Notes under the pieces: model-generated | Databases searched by the model: none | What the model saw: the letters and a program-made list of their open reading frames with translations, nothing else | Told to the model about the DNA's origin: nothing | Position numbers and translations under genes: made by a program | DNA from: Defluviitoga tunisiensis | GTDB lineage: Bacteria; Thermotogota; Thermotogae; Petrotogales; Petrotogaceae | Assembly: GCF_000953715.1 (NCBI RefSeq) | Contig: NZ_LN824141.1 | Coordinates: 1,490,501-1,554,500, forward strand | Direction: 5' to 3' | Length of the DNA stretch: 64,000 nt | In this document: positions 35,330 to 45,171 of the stretch, one piece after another | Layout of the letters: each line of letters starts with the position of its first letter | How positions within the stretch are numbered: the first letter of the stretch is position 1

Positions 35330-36853
35330 ATGACAGTATTCTTGTCGATAATATGGTTTTTAATTGTTATTTCAGTTATAGTTATTGTTCATGAGTTTGG
35401 TCATTTTCTATTTGCAAAATTGTTCAAAACAAAAGTTGAAGAGTTTGCTATAGGATTTGGTCCAGCTATCTTCAAAATCGCTGGTAAAGAGACTTTATTT
35501 CGCTTCAATTGTATCCCTTTGGGAGGATATGTTAGATTAGGTGGAGAAGAAATTTTTGATGAAGAAGATAAAAAAGACGATCCTTCATTGTTTTACAATA
35601 AAAAACCGTGGCAAAAACTACTTATAACTGCAGCAGGTCCAATTTTTTCTTTCTTACTTGGATATTTTATTTTTATAGGAATTGCTGGATTGTATGGTTT
35701 TCCTCAAGTTGTTATTGGAGACGTAAATCCAGGAAGTCCCGCAGAAATTGCAGGATTAATGCCAGGGGATATTATTAGAAAAGTTAATGGTAAATATGTT
35801 TTTAATCAAGGAATTTTGAGTATGGAAATAACTTCAGGTGATCCATTAGAATTAACTGTTATCAGAAACAACGAAAAAATAGTCACTAATGTGGTTCCTG
35901 TTCTTGTAGGAGAAAGGGCAGTTTTTATGTTGAACAATGTTGCCAATTTGGAACAACTCCATATACAAGAAGAAGAAATTCTATCTATCAATGGAGAGAG
36001 AGATATTTTTTCTGTAATGAAGCTTATGGAAGTTGGTGATCCCATTGAAATAGAATTAAAAGGCGGACAGATTTTAAAAGGTAATTTGACCTATTTTTCA
36101 TATACCCCACCTACCTATATAATTGGTATAACCTATACTTATTTTTCTAATGAAATCAAACAAGATTTAGAGTACTTTAAAAAAGGAGATAAAATAGTAA
36201 GCATAAATGGTGTATTGATTGAAAAACCAGTAGATTTGGAAAAATTTATAACTAGTATTCAATTGAATTCAGACGAACTTATTTTTAGTGTAACAGAAAA
36301 TTTTATTGATAATGCTTATAGACCCATCTTTAATGATATTTTACACGTTGAAATTGAAAGAAACAACGAACTTATAGAAATTCAAATTTCTAAAGCTGAT
36401 TTCTTAAATGATATATCTAAACCTGGTGCTTTAGTTTCAGCATATCCTAATTGGAAACCAAAAGGCGTTGACTTTTTATCTGTTCCAATTCATTGGGCTA
36501 ATTATTTAATTAAGCTTACATTCCAATCTTTAGGTCAATTATTTACGGGACAACTTAGCAGCGATGACGTTATGGGTGTTGTTGGATTAACAGTAGTAAT
36601 AGGCGAAGCCGCTAAATTTGGTCTAGAAGCTATTTTGGAATTAATGGCATTAATAACGATAAGCTTAGGCGCGTTTAATCTTATTCCTATCCCAGGGTTA
36701 GATGGAGGAAGAATTATATTTTCAATTTATGAAATGATTGCTAGAAAGCCGGTTAGTCCAAAGGTTGAAGCAATTATAAATACAATAGGATTTTTGTTTT
36801 TAATTCTCTTAATTGTTTTTGTAACTTATAATGACATAGTAAGATTTTTTTAA
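35330..36853 (+). CDS. rseP: RseP-like site-2 intramembrane zinc metalloprotease
   Basis: 507-residue membrane protease that cuts anti-sigma factors or leftover signal peptides within the membrane. The zinc motif H21-E22-x2-H25 (VHEFGHFLFAKL) lies in the first helix. One or two PDZ regions fill the middle (GSPAEIAGLMPGDIIRKVNGK, then KKGDKIVSINGVLIEKP), and the third zinc ligand is in NLIPIPGLDGGRI. It is somewhat longer than usual because of the central part. The ATG at 35330 follows GGAGG. It starts a long + strand run that continues with ispG 13 nt downstream. Confidence 0.93.
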   Translation: MTVFLSIIWFLIVISVIVIVHEFGHFLFAKLFKTKVEEFAIGFGPAIFKIAGKETLFRFNCIPLGGYVRLGGEEIFDEEDKKDDPSLFYNKKPWQKLLITAAGPIFSFLLGYFIFIGIAGLYGFPQVVIGDVNPGSPAEIAGLMPGDIIRKVNGKYVFNQGILSMEITSGDPLELTVIRNNEKIVTNVVPVLVGERAVFMLNNVANLEQLHIQEEEILSINGERDIFSVMKLMEVGDPIEIELKGGQILKGNLTYFSYTPPTYIIGITYTYFSNEIKQDLEYFKKGDKIVSINGVLIEKPVDLEKFITSIQLNSDELIFSVTENFIDNAYRPIFNDILHVEIERNNELIEIQISKADFLNDISKPGALVSAYPNWKPKGVDFLSVPIHWANYLIKLTFQSLGQLFTGQLSSDDVMGVVGLTVVIGEAAKFGLEAILELMALITISLGAFNLIPIPGLDGGRIIFSIYEMIARKPVSPKVEAIINTIGFLFLILLIVFVTYNDIVRFF

Positions 36854-36866
36854 AAGGTGAGAAAAA

Positions 36867-37907
36867 ATGTTTTCAGAAAGAGTAGTGAATGTAGGGAATG
36901 TGATTATAGGTGGGAATCATCCTATAGTTATTCAAAGTATGACTAATACTGATACTAAAAATTTTGAAGGAACTTTGCGTCAAATAAATGATTTGGCAGA
37001 TGCTGGAGCTAAAATTGTTAGAGTATCAGTAAGAGATATGGAAGATATTTCATCATTTTCCAAGATAGTGACCTATTCAAAAGTTCCTGTAGTTGCAGAT
37101 ATTCATTTCGATTATAGACTTGCTATAGAAGCAATAAAAGCTGGGGCTGCTAAGATCAGAATTAATCCTGGAAATATAGGTTCTGAAGAGAAAATAAAAA
37201 AAATAGTGGAAGTTGCAAAGGAATACAAAGTTCCTATTAGAATTGGATCAAATTCTGGATCCATAGGTAAAGAATTTAGAAATCTACCTAGATATCAGGC
37301 CTTAGCCGAAAGTGTATTAAAAGATGTTAGATTATTGGAAAAAGAGGGTTTCTATGATATAGTGATATCTATGAAGTCTGTAGAAGTTAAAGAAAATTTT
37401 CTAGCTAATAAATATCTTTCTGAAATGGTTCCGTATCCTTTTCATATTGGTATTACTGAGGCTGGAGTTTTTGAGGATGCTGCAATATTATCTTCTGTTG
37501 GTATAGGTTCTTTACTTATCAATGGAATAGGTGATACTATTAGAGTTTCTATAAGTGGGAACCCACTAAAAGAAATTGAGATTGCAAAAAGTCTTTTGGT
37601 ATTGTTAGGATTTGAAAATGGTATTAGAGTTGTTGCATGTCCTACATGTGCTAGAACTGAAATAAATGTTGAACGTCTGGCTTATGATGTAAAATCTTGG
37701 ATAGAAGGAAAAACTGTAAACAGATCTATTACTATTTCAGTGATGGGGTGTATTGTAAATGGACCTGGTGAAGCTAAACATTCTGATCTAGCTATTGTTG
37801 GAACAAAGAATTCTTCTGCAGCAGTTTTTTTGAAGGGGAAATTATACGGAACATTTAAAAATTGTGAATTGAAAGATGTTTTATTGAAATTAATAGATAC
37901 TATTTAA
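36867..37907 (+). CDS. ispG: 4-hydroxy-3-methylbut-2-enyl diphosphate synthase IspG
   Basis: Iron-sulfur enzyme of the MEP pathway that converts the cyclodiphosphate to HMBPP. 346 residues with the N-terminal TIM-like motif PIVIQSMTNTDT, RINPGN and the 4Fe-4S ligands in VACPTCARTE and GCIVNGPGEAKHSDL. The ATG at 36867 follows AAAAGGTGAG. It is coupled with rseP, as in many bacteria (rseP next to dxr or ispG); the other MEP gene in the window is dxr. Confidence 0.95.
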   Translation: MFSERVVNVGNVIIGGNHPIVIQSMTNTDTKNFEGTLRQINDLADAGAKIVRVSVRDMEDISSFSKIVTYSKVPVVADIHFDYRLAIEAIKAGAAKIRINPGNIGSEEKIKKIVEVAKEYKVPIRIGSNSGSIGKEFRNLPRYQALAESVLKDVRLLEKEGFYDIVISMKSVEVKENFLANKYLSEMVPYPFHIGITEAGVFEDAAILSSVGIGSLLINGIGDTIRVSISGNPLKEIEIAKSLLVLLGFENGIRVVACPTCARTEINVERLAYDVKSWIEGKTVNRSITISVMGCIVNGPGEAKHSDLAIVGTKNSSAAVFLKGKLYGTFKNCELKDVLLKLIDTI

Positions 37908-37940
37908 ATTCGTTTGTCTAATTTTTTAAGGAGACATTTT

Positions 37941-38414
37941 ATGGAAATTAATCCTTTAGATAATAGAAAAAAAAGTGAAAAAGAAGTAAAACGTAAAAAA
38001 GGTAAATCATCAAATGCTCAGAAGCTTGATTCTTCTGAAAAAAAACAAGTAGTAGGATTTTTTGACGTACTTGTGGATACAGAAAATCAAGTATCTGAAA
38101 AAGAATTGAAATTATTAATTGATGATATACTTGAAAAAGGGAATAGATTTGTTAAATCACCTACTCTTTCTAATCTAAGAGATTATAAGGAAGCTATAAA
38201 AAGTTTTTTAAAGAGATTAGAAAAATCTTGGTATATAATAAAAAGTGAGGTTGATTTTCAAAATTCTATCCCAAAGTTACATATAGTTGCAGAAGTAGTA
38301 GACGAAAAAATGAAAGAGTTGACCGATGTATTATTAAAAAAAGAAAAAAGTACTCTTATTTACGCTTCTACTATTGAACAAATCAATGGTTTAATCCTTG
38401 ATTTGTATAAATAG
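37941..38414 (+). CDS. yaaR: YaaR-like DUF327 protein
   Basis: 157 residues: about 45 basic, probably disordered residues followed by an alpha-helical DUF327 domain (FFDVLVDTENQVSEKELK, DYKEAIKSFLKRLEKSWY). Function unknown. The order yaaR-holB-yaaT here matches Bacillus subtilis, which strongly supports the family call. The ATG at 37941 follows AAGGAGA; an earlier frame start at 37914 has no ribosome site. Confidence 0.85.
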   Translation: MEINPLDNRKKSEKEVKRKKGKSSNAQKLDSSEKKQVVGFFDVLVDTENQVSEKELKLLIDDILEKGNRFVKSPTLSNLRDYKEAIKSFLKRLEKSWYIIKSEVDFQNSIPKLHIVAEVVDEKMKELTDVLLKKEKSTLIYASTIEQINGLILDLYK

Positions 38415-38445
38415 ATTTTTTAATATAATTTTAGAGGTGTAGCTA

Positions 38446-39477
38446 TTGTCTGACATATATTATAATAAATCTTTAGAAATCATTTTGAGGGCTAAAGATA
38501 AACTTAAAGGTTCTTCTATTTGTTTTGTATCAGAAAATATTTTTGTATCTCAGATCTTTTTAAAAGAGCTTTTAAAAAGCATTCCTCATTTAAACAAATT
38601 AGATATTTTGTATATTAAACCAGAAAGTGGAAATATTAAAATAGATAAAATAAGGGAAATTGAAGATTTTATTTTATATAAGCCGAATTATTCAGAAGAA
38701 AGAATTATTGTGATTGAAGAAATTGATAAATTAACTCAAGAAGCTGCTAATGCAGCCTTAAAAATATTCGAGGAACCTCCATATTATTCAATTATTTTTA
38801 CTACTACAACCAAGTGGAATTATTTATTACCGACAATTAAAAGTAGATTGATTAGATTTGATATACCGTTTATTAGTTCGGTTGTTGATGAAGTAAACAA
38901 AAAATTTGAAGATCTTTTTTTTATCCTTGATTTTTTTAAATATAAAGATATGGATGTGTTTTTTTACCTCAATAGCGAACAAAATAATGCAGATGAAATC
39001 AACAAAGAAATTTCTAAAATATCCAATTTTGATGAAAATAATTTAGGTGACATTATTAATATTATGAAAATTCCTATAAGTTATCCGGAAAACAAAATAA
39101 AGGTTTCTTTCACCTATTTTAAAATGTGGGATATTATTATTAAAATATCTGAAAAAGACTTTTTCGTTTTTTTGAAAAAAATAGCAACGATTAAAAGCGA
39201 TATTGAAACTTATCCATTTTTAAAATATATTAGTTATCTAGGTACGGTATTAATAAGAGACTTGCTAGTTTCTCAGCTTTCCTCAAAGTGGAAATTCTTT
39301 TGGAATAAGCCTTTAGTATATCTATTTGGGTTTAACAACATTGAAGCAAACTATGAAGAATCAGTATTAACTTTAGATTATTTGAATAACATAATGAGTT
39401 CAAAGGTATCTAATTTTAATTTTGAAATGGAAATTATTAATCATTTTTTAAGAATTAAAAGATGTTTTATAATCTAA
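38446..39477 (+). CDS. holB: DNA polymerase III delta-prime subunit
   Basis: 343 residues related to clamp-loader AAA+ proteins. The Walker A loop is absent (the segment reads SSICFVSENIFVSQ), as in delta-prime, which is a stator without ATPase activity. DEVD-like VIEEIDKLTQEAANAALKIFEEPP and IKSRLIRFD at the SRC position are recognisable. The C terminus is diverged. The TTG at 38446 follows GAGGTG. Position between yaaR and yaaT supports the call. Confidence 0.82.
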   Translation: MSDIYYNKSLEIILRAKDKLKGSSICFVSENIFVSQIFLKELLKSIPHLNKLDILYIKPESGNIKIDKIREIEDFILYKPNYSEERIIVIEEIDKLTQEAANAALKIFEEPPYYSIIFTTTTKWNYLLPTIKSRLIRFDIPFISSVVDEVNKKFEDLFFILDFFKYKDMDVFFYLNSEQNNADEINKEISKISNFDENNLGDIINIMKIPISYPENKIKVSFTYFKMWDIIIKISEKDFFVFLKKIATIKSDIETYPFLKYISYLGTVLIRDLLVSQLSSKWKFFWNKPLVYLFGFNNIEANYEESVLTLDYLNNIMSSKVSNFNFEMEIINHFLRIKRCFII

Positions 39478-39503
39478 AAATATTAATAATGGGAGTGACA
39501 TAA

Positions 39504-40403
39504 ATGATAGATTTAGAAGCTCAAGTTTATGGAGTAGAGGTAGAAAGATTAGGAGATATTTATTATTGTACTTCATTGGGCTTAGAGAACATAGCTATAA
39601 TGGATTATGTATTAGTTCAGACAGAAAATGGAATTGAGGTAGGTAAGATAATATTAGGACCAAAAATGATGAAGTTTGAGGAACTTGGTTATGAACCAAA
39701 AGCAATACTTCGAAAATTAAACGAGGAAGATAAAAATGTATGGCTTCAAAATGAAGAAAAAGCTAAAGAAGTTACAGAGTACGCATCTCAAGTAGCTAAA
39801 GAGTTAGGACTTAAAATGAGAATTCTCGAATCTCGTTTTACTTTTGATGGAACAAAATTAATAATCTTTTTTGGAGCAGATATAAGGGTAGACTTTAGGG
39901 AACTTGTTAAAATATTAGCAAAAAAGTATAAAGTTAGGATAGAACTAAAGCAAGTAGGGATTAGAGACGAGGTAAAAAAAATTGGTTCTTTAGGTTTATG
40001 TGGACAGGAAGCATGTTGCTGTAGATTCCTTAGAGATTTTTCTTCTATAAAAATGGAGCTTGCTAAAACTCAACAAATGATGATTAATACTGCAAAAATT
40101 TCTGGAAGATGTGGAAAATTAATTTGTTGCTTAAAATACGAAAATGAATTTTATCAAGAAGTACTGAAAAATGTTCCGAATGAAAACTCAATTATTGAAT
40201 ATGAAGGTGGACCTGCAAAGGTTGTAACCGTTAATGTTTTTCTTAAAGAAGTAACTTTACAGGTGATCGAGGAAAATCAGCCTATATTAATTAAAGTTCC
40301 TTTTTCATACTTTAATAATTATTCGTTAAAAAAGATTTCTGACGAAGCTGATAATGATGAGTTATATGATGAGAATATTTTCAATGATGATGATTTTAAT
40401 TAA
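39504..40403 (+). CDS. yaaT: PSP1-domain protein YaaT/RicT
   Basis: 299 residues with the PSP1 domain and its cysteine pattern GLCGQEACCCRFL and SGRCGKLICCLKYE. In B. subtilis RicT (YaaT) acts with RicA and RicF in an iron-sulfur complex that stimulates RNase Y and affects competence and sporulation. Its partners are not in this window. The ATG at 39504 follows GGGAGTGA. An acidic tail of about 15 residues follows the domain. It overlaps the next small gene by one base. Confidence 0.9.
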   Translation: MIDLEAQVYGVEVERLGDIYYCTSLGLENIAIMDYVLVQTENGIEVGKIILGPKMMKFEELGYEPKAILRKLNEEDKNVWLQNEEKAKEVTEYASQVAKELGLKMRILESRFTFDGTKLIIFFGADIRVDFRELVKILAKKYKVRIELKQVGIRDEVKKIGSLGLCGQEACCCRFLRDFSSIKMELAKTQQMMINTAKISGRCGKLICCLKYENEFYQEVLKNVPNENSIIEYEGGPAKVVTVNVFLKEVTLQVIEENQPILIKVPFSYFNNYSLKKISDEADNDELYDENIFNDDDFN

Positions 40404-40624
40404 TGGTGAAAGCAGTGAGAAAAGTTGGTTGTTTTTTAATAATAACTGGTATTTTATTGATAATAATAGGTGTCTTCTTGACAACAAAAATAAAGCTTGG
40501 GAAATTGCCAGGAGACATTATAATAAAGAAAGATAATTTTGTTATTTATATACCAATCACTACCATGTTGATAATCAGTTGTATTATAAGTTTTATTTTA
40601 TATCTAATAAATAAATTTTGTTAA
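40403..40624 (+). CDS. DUF2905 two-helix membrane protein
   Basis: 73 residues with two membrane helices (about 8-27 and 50-68) separated by the DUF2905 motif KLGKLPGDIIIKKDN. Function unknown. The start ATG overlaps the yaaT stop (TAATG), so it is translationally coupled. Confidence 0.85.
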   Translation: MVKAVRKVGCFLIITGILLIIIGVFLTTKIKLGKLPGDIIIKKDNFVIYIPITTMLIISCIISFILYLINKFC

Positions 40625-40674
40625 TTTTCTTTTATGCTGTTGAATTAATGTAAATGAAAGGGAGGTTTTTATTG

Positions 40675-42570
40675 ATGAAAAAAAGTTTAATCGAATTAAA
40701 AGACTTAGCTAGAATAGCCAGAGGGGATATACTAAAAATGACAACTGTTGCTGATTCCGGGCATCCTGGTGGTTCGATGTCGTCAATTGATATGTATCTT
40801 TCCGTATTAAATAGAGCAAATCTTTTTCCTGACAATCCTTATGATCCGGATAGGGATAGAATTATTGTAAGTCATGGACATACTTCGCCGGGTTATTATG
40901 TGGCTTTGGCAAGAATGGGTTTTGTGAATATTGAAGACGTAATTACTGGATTTAGGCATGTTGGAAGTGTTTACGAAGGACATGTTACACGAGGTATACC
41001 GGGTGTAGAGTGGTCTACAGGTAATTTAGGCCAAGGTTTATCAGCAGGAGTAGGTATGGCATTAGCTGCCAAATTAACTAATAAAAATTACAAAGTTTAT
41101 GTTTTTTCTAGTGACGGTGAAAGCGCGAAAGGTCAAATTGCTGAAGCAAGGAGGACAGCTAGAAAAGAAAATCTTAATAACCTTATAGTATTGCTTGATT
41201 ATAATGATATTCAAATCTCTGGAAGAGCAAGAGATATTTTATATGTAAATATAGCCGCTGAATATCGCGCTGCAGGATGGAATGTAATAGAAATTGATGG
41301 TCATGATTTAAAACAGATTAATGATGCCTTGGAAATTGCAGAAAATCAAAAGATAGGACCGTCTGTTATAGTTGCTAAGACCATAATTGGTAAAGGAGTT
41401 TCTTTTATGGAGAATACTCCCTCATACCACGGAAAAGCTTTATCTTTAGAAGAACTAGATAAGGCTTTGAAAGAGTTAGGTTTGGAAAATGATGTTCATA
41501 AATATATTGAAAAAAGAAAGCAATTATCTCTGAAAAGAGAAGAAAATAACTATCCTAATATTGAATTAGATGTTGAAGTTGGAGAAGGAAAAAATTATAA
41601 AAAAGGTGAAAAAGTTGCAAACAGAAATGCTTTTGGAAACGCAATAGCAGATCTTGCAGTTTTAAATAAAGATAAATTTCCGGTTGTTGCAGTTGATTGT
41701 GATCTAAAACCTTCTGTTAAACTAGAAAAGTTTGAAAAAGTTAATCCTGACGGTTATATTCAAATAGGTATAGAAGAACACAACGCTGCTACTATTGCCG
41801 GGGCTTTATCTATTAGTGGAGTATTAACTTTTTTTGCAGATTTCGGAGTTTTCGGATTAGATGAGGTATTTAATCAACAAAGGTTAAACGATATCAATCG
41901 TACTAATCTAAAAACTGTTGTAACTCATTGTGGGACAGATGTTGGAGAAGATGGTAAAACTCACCATGAAATTAATTATATCGGTATTGTACGAAATTAT
42001 TATCATACCAAATTAATTGTTCCTTGCGATGCAAATCAAACAGATAAAGTAGTTCGATATGCTGCAAAAACCCCAGGTAATATTATAATAGCAGTTGGTA
42101 GATCTAATTTACCTGTTTTATTAGATGAAGAGGGTGAGGTTTTTTATGATGAAAATTACGAATTTAGATATGGAGAAGTTGATCTACTAAGAAAAGGTGA
42201 AGAATTAACTATTCTGACTTATGGAAGTTTTACTCACATAGCTGTTGAAGCTTCGGATATTCTAAGAAAAGATGGTATAAAAATATCCGTTATTGGTGTT
42301 CCTTCTCCTCTATGTTTTGATATAAAATCATTTAGAAAATATATTGAAGGAAAAATTGTTTTAACGTTAGAAGATCATAATGTTAATAGTGGATTAGCAA
42401 ACGAACTCTCTAGAGCTATGATCGAAAATTCTATATATCCCAAATCTTTTCAACCATTAGGTTTAAAAGATTATGCACCATCTGGTACCAATAAAGATAT
42501 ATTAAAATTGTCTGGGCTTGATGTTGATTCTTTAATTATAAAAATAAAAGATCTTATTGTTAAAAAATGA
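40675..42570 (+). CDS. tkt: Transketolase
   Basis: TPP-dependent enzyme of the pentose phosphate pathway, 631 residues in one chain. The TPP/metal motif spans SSDGESAKGQ to LLDYNDIQ, the catalytic-histidine segment is HPGGSMSSID, and IGIEEHNAATIAGA contains the activating glutamate. The ATG at 40675 follows GGGAGG at 9 nt. Acts with Rpe (2.7 kb) to balance pentoses and glycolytic sugars. Its stop overlaps the rnc start (ATGA). Confidence 0.94.
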   Translation: MKKSLIELKDLARIARGDILKMTTVADSGHPGGSMSSIDMYLSVLNRANLFPDNPYDPDRDRIIVSHGHTSPGYYVALARMGFVNIEDVITGFRHVGSVYEGHVTRGIPGVEWSTGNLGQGLSAGVGMALAAKLTNKNYKVYVFSSDGESAKGQIAEARRTARKENLNNLIVLLDYNDIQISGRARDILYVNIAAEYRAAGWNVIEIDGHDLKQINDALEIAENQKIGPSVIVAKTIIGKGVSFMENTPSYHGKALSLEELDKALKELGLENDVHKYIEKRKQLSLKREENNYPNIELDVEVGEGKNYKKGEKVANRNAFGNAIADLAVLNKDKFPVVAVDCDLKPSVKLEKFEKVNPDGYIQIGIEEHNAATIAGALSISGVLTFFADFGVFGLDEVFNQQRLNDINRTNLKTVVTHCGTDVGEDGKTHHEINYIGIVRNYYHTKLIVPCDANQTDKVVRYAAKTPGNIIIAVGRSNLPVLLDEEGEVFYDENYEFRYGEVDLLRKGEELTILTYGSFTHIAVEASDILRKDGIKISVIGVPSPLCFDIKSFRKYIEGKIVLTLEDHNVNSGLANELSRAMIENSIYPKSFQPLGLKDYAPSGTNKDILKLSGLDVDSLIIKIKDLIVKK

Positions 42571-43361
42571 GTTCTCAAGAAGGTGTTTATATCCAGTTGT
42601 TAGTTCAAGAAGAGAAAAATGTTTTGAATGCCATCAGTTTTTTAAAGTTGCCAGGATGTATTGGCAAAGATACTTTATTTGTTGCTCTAGTTCACAAATC
42701 TTATGCCTATGAGAATAGTGGTGAAAATAGAAAATTAATTTCTAATGAACGTTTAGAATTTTTGGGTGATGCAGTTTTAGAACTAGTAATTTCTGAATTT
42801 TTATTTAATAATTATGATTTGACGGAAGGAGAAATGTCAAAAGCAAGAGCCGTCATTGGGAGTGAAACTATTCTATCTAAAGTAGCTCAAAATATTGGGT
42901 TAAACAATTTTTTATTCTTAGGAAAGGGTGAAGAAATGCAAGGGGGTAGAAAAAAAAGCTCAATATTATCGGATGCTTTAGAAGCGTTGTTTGCAGCTAT
43001 TTATTTATGTTGTGGTTATGAAAAGGTAAAAGAATACATTATAAATAATATGAAAGAATATATAGAAGACGCGGTTGAAGGCAATCTTTTCTTGGATTAT
43101 AAGACAAAATTGCAAGAAATTACCCAAGATTATGCAAAAAAATTACCAGAATATATATTATTGAATGTTTCAGGCCCACCACATTCTCGAAAATATAAGG
43201 TTGCAGTGAAATTGGAAGATAAAATTCTCGGCATTGGAGAGGGTTTTTCAAAGAAATTTGCTGAACAATTAGCGGCCAAGGCTGCGTGTGAAAAGATTAT
43301 AGAAGATAAAAAAGAGGGCAAAGAAAGGAACTTCAAAAATGGGCAATCAAAGAAAGATTGA
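42567..43361 (+). CDS. rnc: Ribonuclease III
   Basis: 264-residue double-stranded-RNA endonuclease for rRNA and mRNA processing. The signature NERLEFLGDAVLELVISE (about 53-70) carries the catalytic acidic residues, and a C-terminal dsRNA-binding domain is present (about 175-250, TKLQEITQDYAKKLPEYIL and AAKAACEKII). The ATG at 42567 overlaps the tkt stop by 4 nt and the 3' end overlaps the next radical SAM gene by 23 nt. Confidence 0.95.
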   Translation: MSSQEGVYIQLLVQEEKNVLNAISFLKLPGCIGKDTLFVALVHKSYAYENSGENRKLISNERLEFLGDAVLELVISEFLFNNYDLTEGEMSKARAVIGSETILSKVAQNIGLNNFLFLGKGEEMQGGRKKSSILSDALEALFAAIYLCCGYEKVKEYIINNMKEYIEDAVEGNLFLDYKTKLQEITQDYAKKLPEYILLNVSGPPHSRKYKVAVKLEDKILGIGEGFSKKFAEQLAAKAACEKIIEDKKEGKERNFKNGQSKKD

Positions 43362-44181
43362 ATTTGTGAAACTTAGAAAAACTTCGTCAATATCTTTGAC
43401 TGGTTCCTATTGCTCCTTTAATTGCAATCATTGCAATGGACATTACCTTAAAAGTATGTCAAAATTTCCTGAAATGCATTCTTTGATAAATCAAGGTATA
43501 AAATCATTTTTGATTAGTGGTGGATTACTGAACGACGGCGAGATTCCTTTAAGATACTTTCAAGACAATTTATACACATTAAAAAAAACTTATGATCTTA
43601 AGTATAATTTTCATACTGGATATATTGATTATGAAGATATTTCTTATTTAAAGAAAATAGCTGATGTAGTTTCTTATGATTTAATTGGAGATAAAGAAAC
43701 TATGATTAATGTTTATGGTCATGATTTTTTTGATAGAAGTTGGGATACATTTTTCAAATTGTTAGAAAAAGGTCTTATTGTTAAACCACATATTATTATT
43801 GGTTTGAATATGGGACAAATCTCACACGAATATAAAGTAATTGAAAGATTATCTATTTTGAATATAAAAAATAGTAACACCAATAAAGTAAACGAGCTTA
43901 TTTTTTTAGTATTTATTCCAACGAAAGGAACTAAATTTTGTAACGAACAACCACCAAGTGTCGAAGAAGTTAAATCTTTTTTGGCCTATGTTAAAAACAA
44001 ATTACCAAATAATAAGTTAACTCTTGGTTGTATGCATCCAGGAGGAAATTATAGGGTAAACTTACAAGAAAATTTGCTGGAGATTGTAGACAAAATAGTG
44101 CAACCCGTAAATAATGTTGTTAAAATAGCTAAAGATATGGATTTTAATATTGAATATTCATATGAATGTTGTGCATTTTGA
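43339..44181 (+). CDS. Radical SAM protein of unknown function
   Basis: 280 residues. A single radical SAM domain with C25-x3-C29-x2-C32 (CSFNCNHC) near the N terminus, followed by FLISGGLLNDGEIPLR. It ends in the cysteine-rich YECCAF. No auxiliary cluster domain or recognised substrate. The ATG at 43339 lies within the end of rnc. The next radical SAM gene continues in the same reading frame after this gene's TGA, suggesting that the two act together. Confidence 0.85.
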   Translation: MGNQRKIEFVKLRKTSSISLTGSYCSFNCNHCNGHYLKSMSKFPEMHSLINQGIKSFLISGGLLNDGEIPLRYFQDNLYTLKKTYDLKYNFHTGYIDYEDISYLKKIADVVSYDLIGDKETMINVYGHDFFDRSWDTFFKLLEKGLIVKPHIIIGLNMGQISHEYKVIERLSILNIKNSNTNKVNELIFLVFIPTKGTKFCNEQPPSVEEVKSFLAYVKNKLPNNKLTLGCMHPGGNYRVNLQENLLEIVDKIVQPVNNVVKIAKDMDFNIEYSYECCAF

Positions 44182-44199
44182 AAAAAGAGGTGTTGTAAG

Positions 44200-45150
44200 A
44201 TAGTAGATTTTGTTCCTTCTTATATAAATCAATATAGAACAGGTGAACTTCATAAAAAGAGGGATCAATTATTCAAAAAGCTTGAATGCTGTGATTTATG
44301 TCCTAGAGAATGTAGAGTTAATAGAAATAAACATGTCGGAAGTTGTAGAGTTGGAAATACTATAAAAGTTTCTGAATATGTTTTATATCCTGGGGAAGAA
44401 CCTGTTTTACAAGGAAAAAATGGAGCAGGGGCTGTTTTTTTTAGTAATTGCACGATGCGATGTGTCTATTGTCAAAATTTTCAATTTAGTCAACTGGGAA
44501 AAGGCAGAGAAATGTCATCAAAAGAATTGGGAGAAGTTTTTCTGGATTTACAATTTAATAAAGATGCTTCAAATTTAGATTTGGTTACAGCCACACCTTA
44601 TTTGCCATTTATTTTTGAGGCATTAATATACGCAATTGAAAGGGGATTTAATCTTCCAATAATATGGAATACTTCATCATACGAAAAGATTGAAACTTTA
44701 ACTTTTTTGGAAGGTATAGTTGATATTTATTTACCAGATATAAGATATACAAGTAATATTGTTGGTAAAAAATATTCAGGTGTAAATGATTATTGGTCCA
44801 AAGCACGGCTAGCTGTAAAAGAAATGTATCGACAAATTGGAGATACATTTCTTTTGAAAGAAGATAAAGATACAATAGAACTGAAAAGAGGTATAATTAT
44901 TAGATTATTAGTTCTTCCAAATTATTTAAACCAAGCAAAAGAAGCCCTTAAATTTATTAAATATGAAATTTCTGAAAATGTTCATATTAGTTTAATGGAT
45001 CAATATGTCCCTGTTTATAAGGCAAAACAATATGAAAAAATATCTCGTTATTTATCTAAATCTGAATATATTGAAGTTATAAATTATATGAACAATCTTG
45101 GTTTTAAAAATGGTTGGATACAAACTCATTTGTTAGATAAAAGTTACTAA
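44200..45150 (+). CDS. PflA-like radical SAM protein, apparent ATA start
   Basis: 316 residues from the assigned start. It matches the family of pyruvate-formate-lyase-activating-enzyme-like proteins: VDFVPSYINQY at the N terminus, a Cys-rich segment (C30, C31, C34, C38, C49), GEEPVL, and the radical SAM triad C84-x3-C88-x2-C91 (CTMRCVYC). No ATG, GTG or TTG occurs in frame before ATG 44455, which would cut off the first SAM cysteine. AAGAGGTG (44185-44192) lies 7 nt before ATA at 44200, exactly where homologues begin, so AUA initiation is the simplest reading. A sequencing error is the alternative. The glycyl-radical or other substrate is unknown. Confidence 0.72.
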   Translation: MVDFVPSYINQYRTGELHKKRDQLFKKLECCDLCPRECRVNRNKHVGSCRVGNTIKVSEYVLYPGEEPVLQGKNGAGAVFFSNCTMRCVYCQNFQFSQLGKGREMSSKELGEVFLDLQFNKDASNLDLVTATPYLPFIFEALIYAIERGFNLPIIWNTSSYEKIETLTFLEGIVDIYLPDIRYTSNIVGKKYSGVNDYWSKARLAVKEMYRQIGDTFLLKEDKDTIELKRGIIIRLLVLPNYLNQAKEALKFIKYEISENVHISLMDQYVPVYKAKQYEKISRYLSKSEYIEVINYMNNLGFKNGWIQTHLLDKSY

Positions 45151-45171
45151 TTAATTGTTGGGGTGATATCA

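Noticed and set aside
44179-44199. Selenocysteine or readthrough at the TGA joining the two radical SAM genes
   Set aside because: A ribosome site directly follows the TGA at ideal distance from the homologous start of the second protein, both proteins are complete, and I see no SECIS-like hairpin just after the TGA.
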